Both the position numbers and the translations under genes were made by a program. The notes under the pieces are model-generated. The model had not been told where the DNA came from. It saw only the letters and a program-made list of their open reading frames with translations, and made no database searches. Source: JBLIRR01 sp049472395 (GTDB lineage: Bacteria > SZUA-182 > DTGQ01 > JBLIRR01). From it: a stretch of 64,000 nt of DNA. Location of the stretch: contig JBLIRR010000002.1 in the NCBI GenBank assembly GCA_049472395.1, positions 1-64,000 on the forward strand. Direction: 5' to 3'. Shown here one piece after another: positions 63,401-64,000 of this stretch (the first letter of the stretch is position 1; each line of letters opens with the position of its first letter).

Positions 63401-64000
63401 AGATGTGATGCTCTCCATATCGAGTAGTGATGAAACAGAGGGAGTAGCTTCAGTTGAAGACCTGACCTTTTCTCCGAATAATTGGAATATACCCCAAATT
63501 GTAACCATTATCGGTGTTGATGATAATCTCGTTGACCGTGATGTGCCCTATATGATTCTTATAAAACCTTCTTTGTCAAATGATCAAACCTATAATGCGC
63601 TCGATCCTAATGATGTGTATGTCACAAATAGTGATAATGATAGAGCGGGCACACAAGTGAATCCTACAGAGGGTCTTGAGACCTCTGAGAGTGGAGATAC
63701 GGATTCGTTTACTATCGCTCTCACCTCCAAGCCTTCCGCAGGAGTGAGAATTGGCCTTAAAAGCGATAACGAGGAAGAGGGGACGGTATCGGTTCACGAG
63801 GTTGTTTTTACTGCAGCCAACTGGAATGTTCCCCAGACAATCACCATTACCGGTGTTGATGACAGTGTTATGGATGGCAATAAAGAATATACGATTATTG
63901 TTGCTGCCATTGTGTCAAATGATACGGACTATAATGGCCTCAAGCCAGAGGATGTATCGGTGACCAATTTTGATGATGAGATCGCTGATATCCTCATAAC
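60432..64000 (+). CDS. Giant surface protein, 14 FG-GAP/VCBS repeats then Calx-beta-like repeats, cut by window edge
   Basis: Open to the right edge (1189 codons visible). The GTG at 60432 begins a signal peptide (SVFLFLLFSVYILS). Residues about 45-725 carry 14 repeats of the FG-GAP/VCBS kind with the calcium loop DxNxDGxxDL and the closing LGxGDGTF (SLAVADFNGDETADLAVANF is the first). Several copies lost loop residues. Fourteen blades would make two seven-bladed propellers. From about residue 730 repeats of about 105 residues follow, each with ITSEDS- or VTDEAG-like openings, a FTxxNWNIPQ core and a closing VTNxDND. They resemble Calx-beta-like adhesion repeats. Probably a surface or secreted adhesin. 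Confidence 0.85.
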   Translation, partial: MRIFIKSVFLFLLFSVYILSHVSKSVVEAEEIFFVRGNNYHVGHMPQSLAVADFNGDETADLAVANFWDNNCTIFLGNGDGTFEERSICNTGKWPRSVAAGDYNRDGIVDLATANKGDAYVSIMLGQGDGTFRAAEICHVGIEPHAIAVSDFDKDGKLDLAVTNMQSDTISILLGKGNGTFNQSVEYEANCDGPGAIVAAYFNRDKIVDLAVTNEKSDSISILLGKGDGTFSTSHFSAVNGPCSLAAKDFNQDRKADLAVVNNVSNDLSIFLCENDGTFTPGHTYVLEGEPRSVTCGDFNNDGKPDLAVINYISYYISRVALFLGNGDDEGSFVEAGTYTAGMYSLSIQSEDLNGDSKEDLVFVNLDEDTISILINTTPTVASSNFSFEPTLSYPVGDDPHALTVVDFDGDTVYDLVVANQGSDTISVMLGYPNGTFTGASNYPVREAPSSVVTGDFNGDGIEDIAVANEASDDMSILLGQGTGLFDEPVHYTAVGMEGPCALISEYLDDDKKADLAVVNRASSMVLIFLTGGSDASGLFSEPRPILLPDPTAMWAADFNYDGNMDLAVTSGSEDIVYIKYGDPECTFKIPFKYYGVGRAPSSLTVADFNGDGTSDIAVANELSKDISILLGYSNGTFQIADNYEVGESITSVVAEDINGDGRVDLAVTHGAISLLAGRGDGTFGTLFSYEVGSGAYSLCTADLNADERADLVVANKDSGSVSILINNTPAIIVTPTSGLVTDEAGDFAEFRIELTVKPIVDVTINFIYDETEGEVFPPSLTFTERNWRIPQSVTVVGVDDDSVDGDVTYTIHTLPAVVVGLTEDINYYNRRESDDITVTNIDNDTAGITIEPSAIITTEEGGVAEFTIVLDTQPEADVSVDIVNSNEAEGMLFTQSFLFTEDNWNIPQSGVVMGLNDKIDDGDCVYILFVEPALSDDTHYNGIDPDDITVTNINNDKAGITVYPGNGLITSEDSTTDTFTIVLASEPTKDVMLSISSSDETEGVASVEDLTFSPNNWNIPQIVTIIGVDDNLVDRDVPYMILIKPSLSNDQTYNALDPNDVYVTNSDNDRAGTQVNPTEGLETSESGDTDSFTIALTSKPSAGVRIGLKSDNEEEGTVSVHEVVFTAANWNVPQTITITGVDDSVMDGNKEYTIIVAAIVSNDTDYNGLKPEDVSVTNFDDEIADILI

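Noticed and set aside
1..64000. CRISPR array linked to the CHAT protease (Craspase)
   Set aside because: No regularly spaced direct repeats and no cas genes are visible; the Craspase comparison is only by analogy.

Overview
The window is a low-GC stretch of a Gram-negative, probably anaerobic bacterium. The Gram-negative envelope is shown by lipoproteins, a LptF/LptG permease, an RND pump, outer-membrane barrels and a PEP-CTERM protein. An anaerobic, Desulfobacterota-like life is suggested by a tetrahaem class III cytochrome c, FdhE, a DUF362/ferredoxin protein and a biosynthetic arginine decarboxylase. No rRNA or taxonomic marker protein is present, so the placement is tentative; the tmRNA tag (ANTYSTSQMALAA) is the best handle for naming the lineage.

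Layout. 1-16.4 kb is an accessory island: a transposase-like edge fragment, lipoproteins, decayed LamG genes, a trehalase, and a signalling cluster. The core of that cluster is a minus-strand operon (15409 to 11565) encoding an ECF-like sigma factor with a duplicated region 4, a two-domain middle protein, and a CHAT caspase-like protease joined through one membrane helix to a periplasmic solute-binding domain. A shortened paralogue of the middle protein follows it, and a second membrane-anchored solute-binding protein lies at 7566-9206. Four non-coding sites (2426, 7372, 10965, 15796), all upstream of minus-strand envelope or signalling genes, share a GGAAG-N18-TCTAA-like promoter layout. One of them precedes the sigma factor itself, which suggests an autoregulated regulon. 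16.4-33.4 kb holds ssrA-smpB, a DUF4198 protein, the cytochrome, LptF/G, an ABC-F ATPase, a subtilase, a secreted two-repeat protein, an RND pump with its adaptor, an amidase and a PEP-CTERM protein. 33.7-36.5 kb is a decay zone: two prepilin-like paralogues in direct orientation flank a broken hydantoinase/oxoprolinase gene.

36.7-64 kb is mostly housekeeping: a tight clpS-clpA-GH13-outer-membrane protease operon, a DUF374 acyltransferase, an EAL-HDOD protein, an LpoA-like lipoprotein, AmrS, FdhE, SpeA, AmiC, a degenerate hybrid kinase, a DUF362 iron-sulfur protein, a TIGR00725/LOG-like protein, ProB and the start of a very large surface protein with 14 FG-GAP/VCBS-type repeats that runs off the right edge.

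The strongest candidate for an undescribed system is the sigma / middle protein / CHAT-TM-SBP operon. By analogy with the Craspase-Csx30-sigma pathway it can be read as a ligand-gated protease that frees a sigma factor. That mechanism is inference; the gene order, fusion, duplication and shared promoter motif are visible in the sequence.
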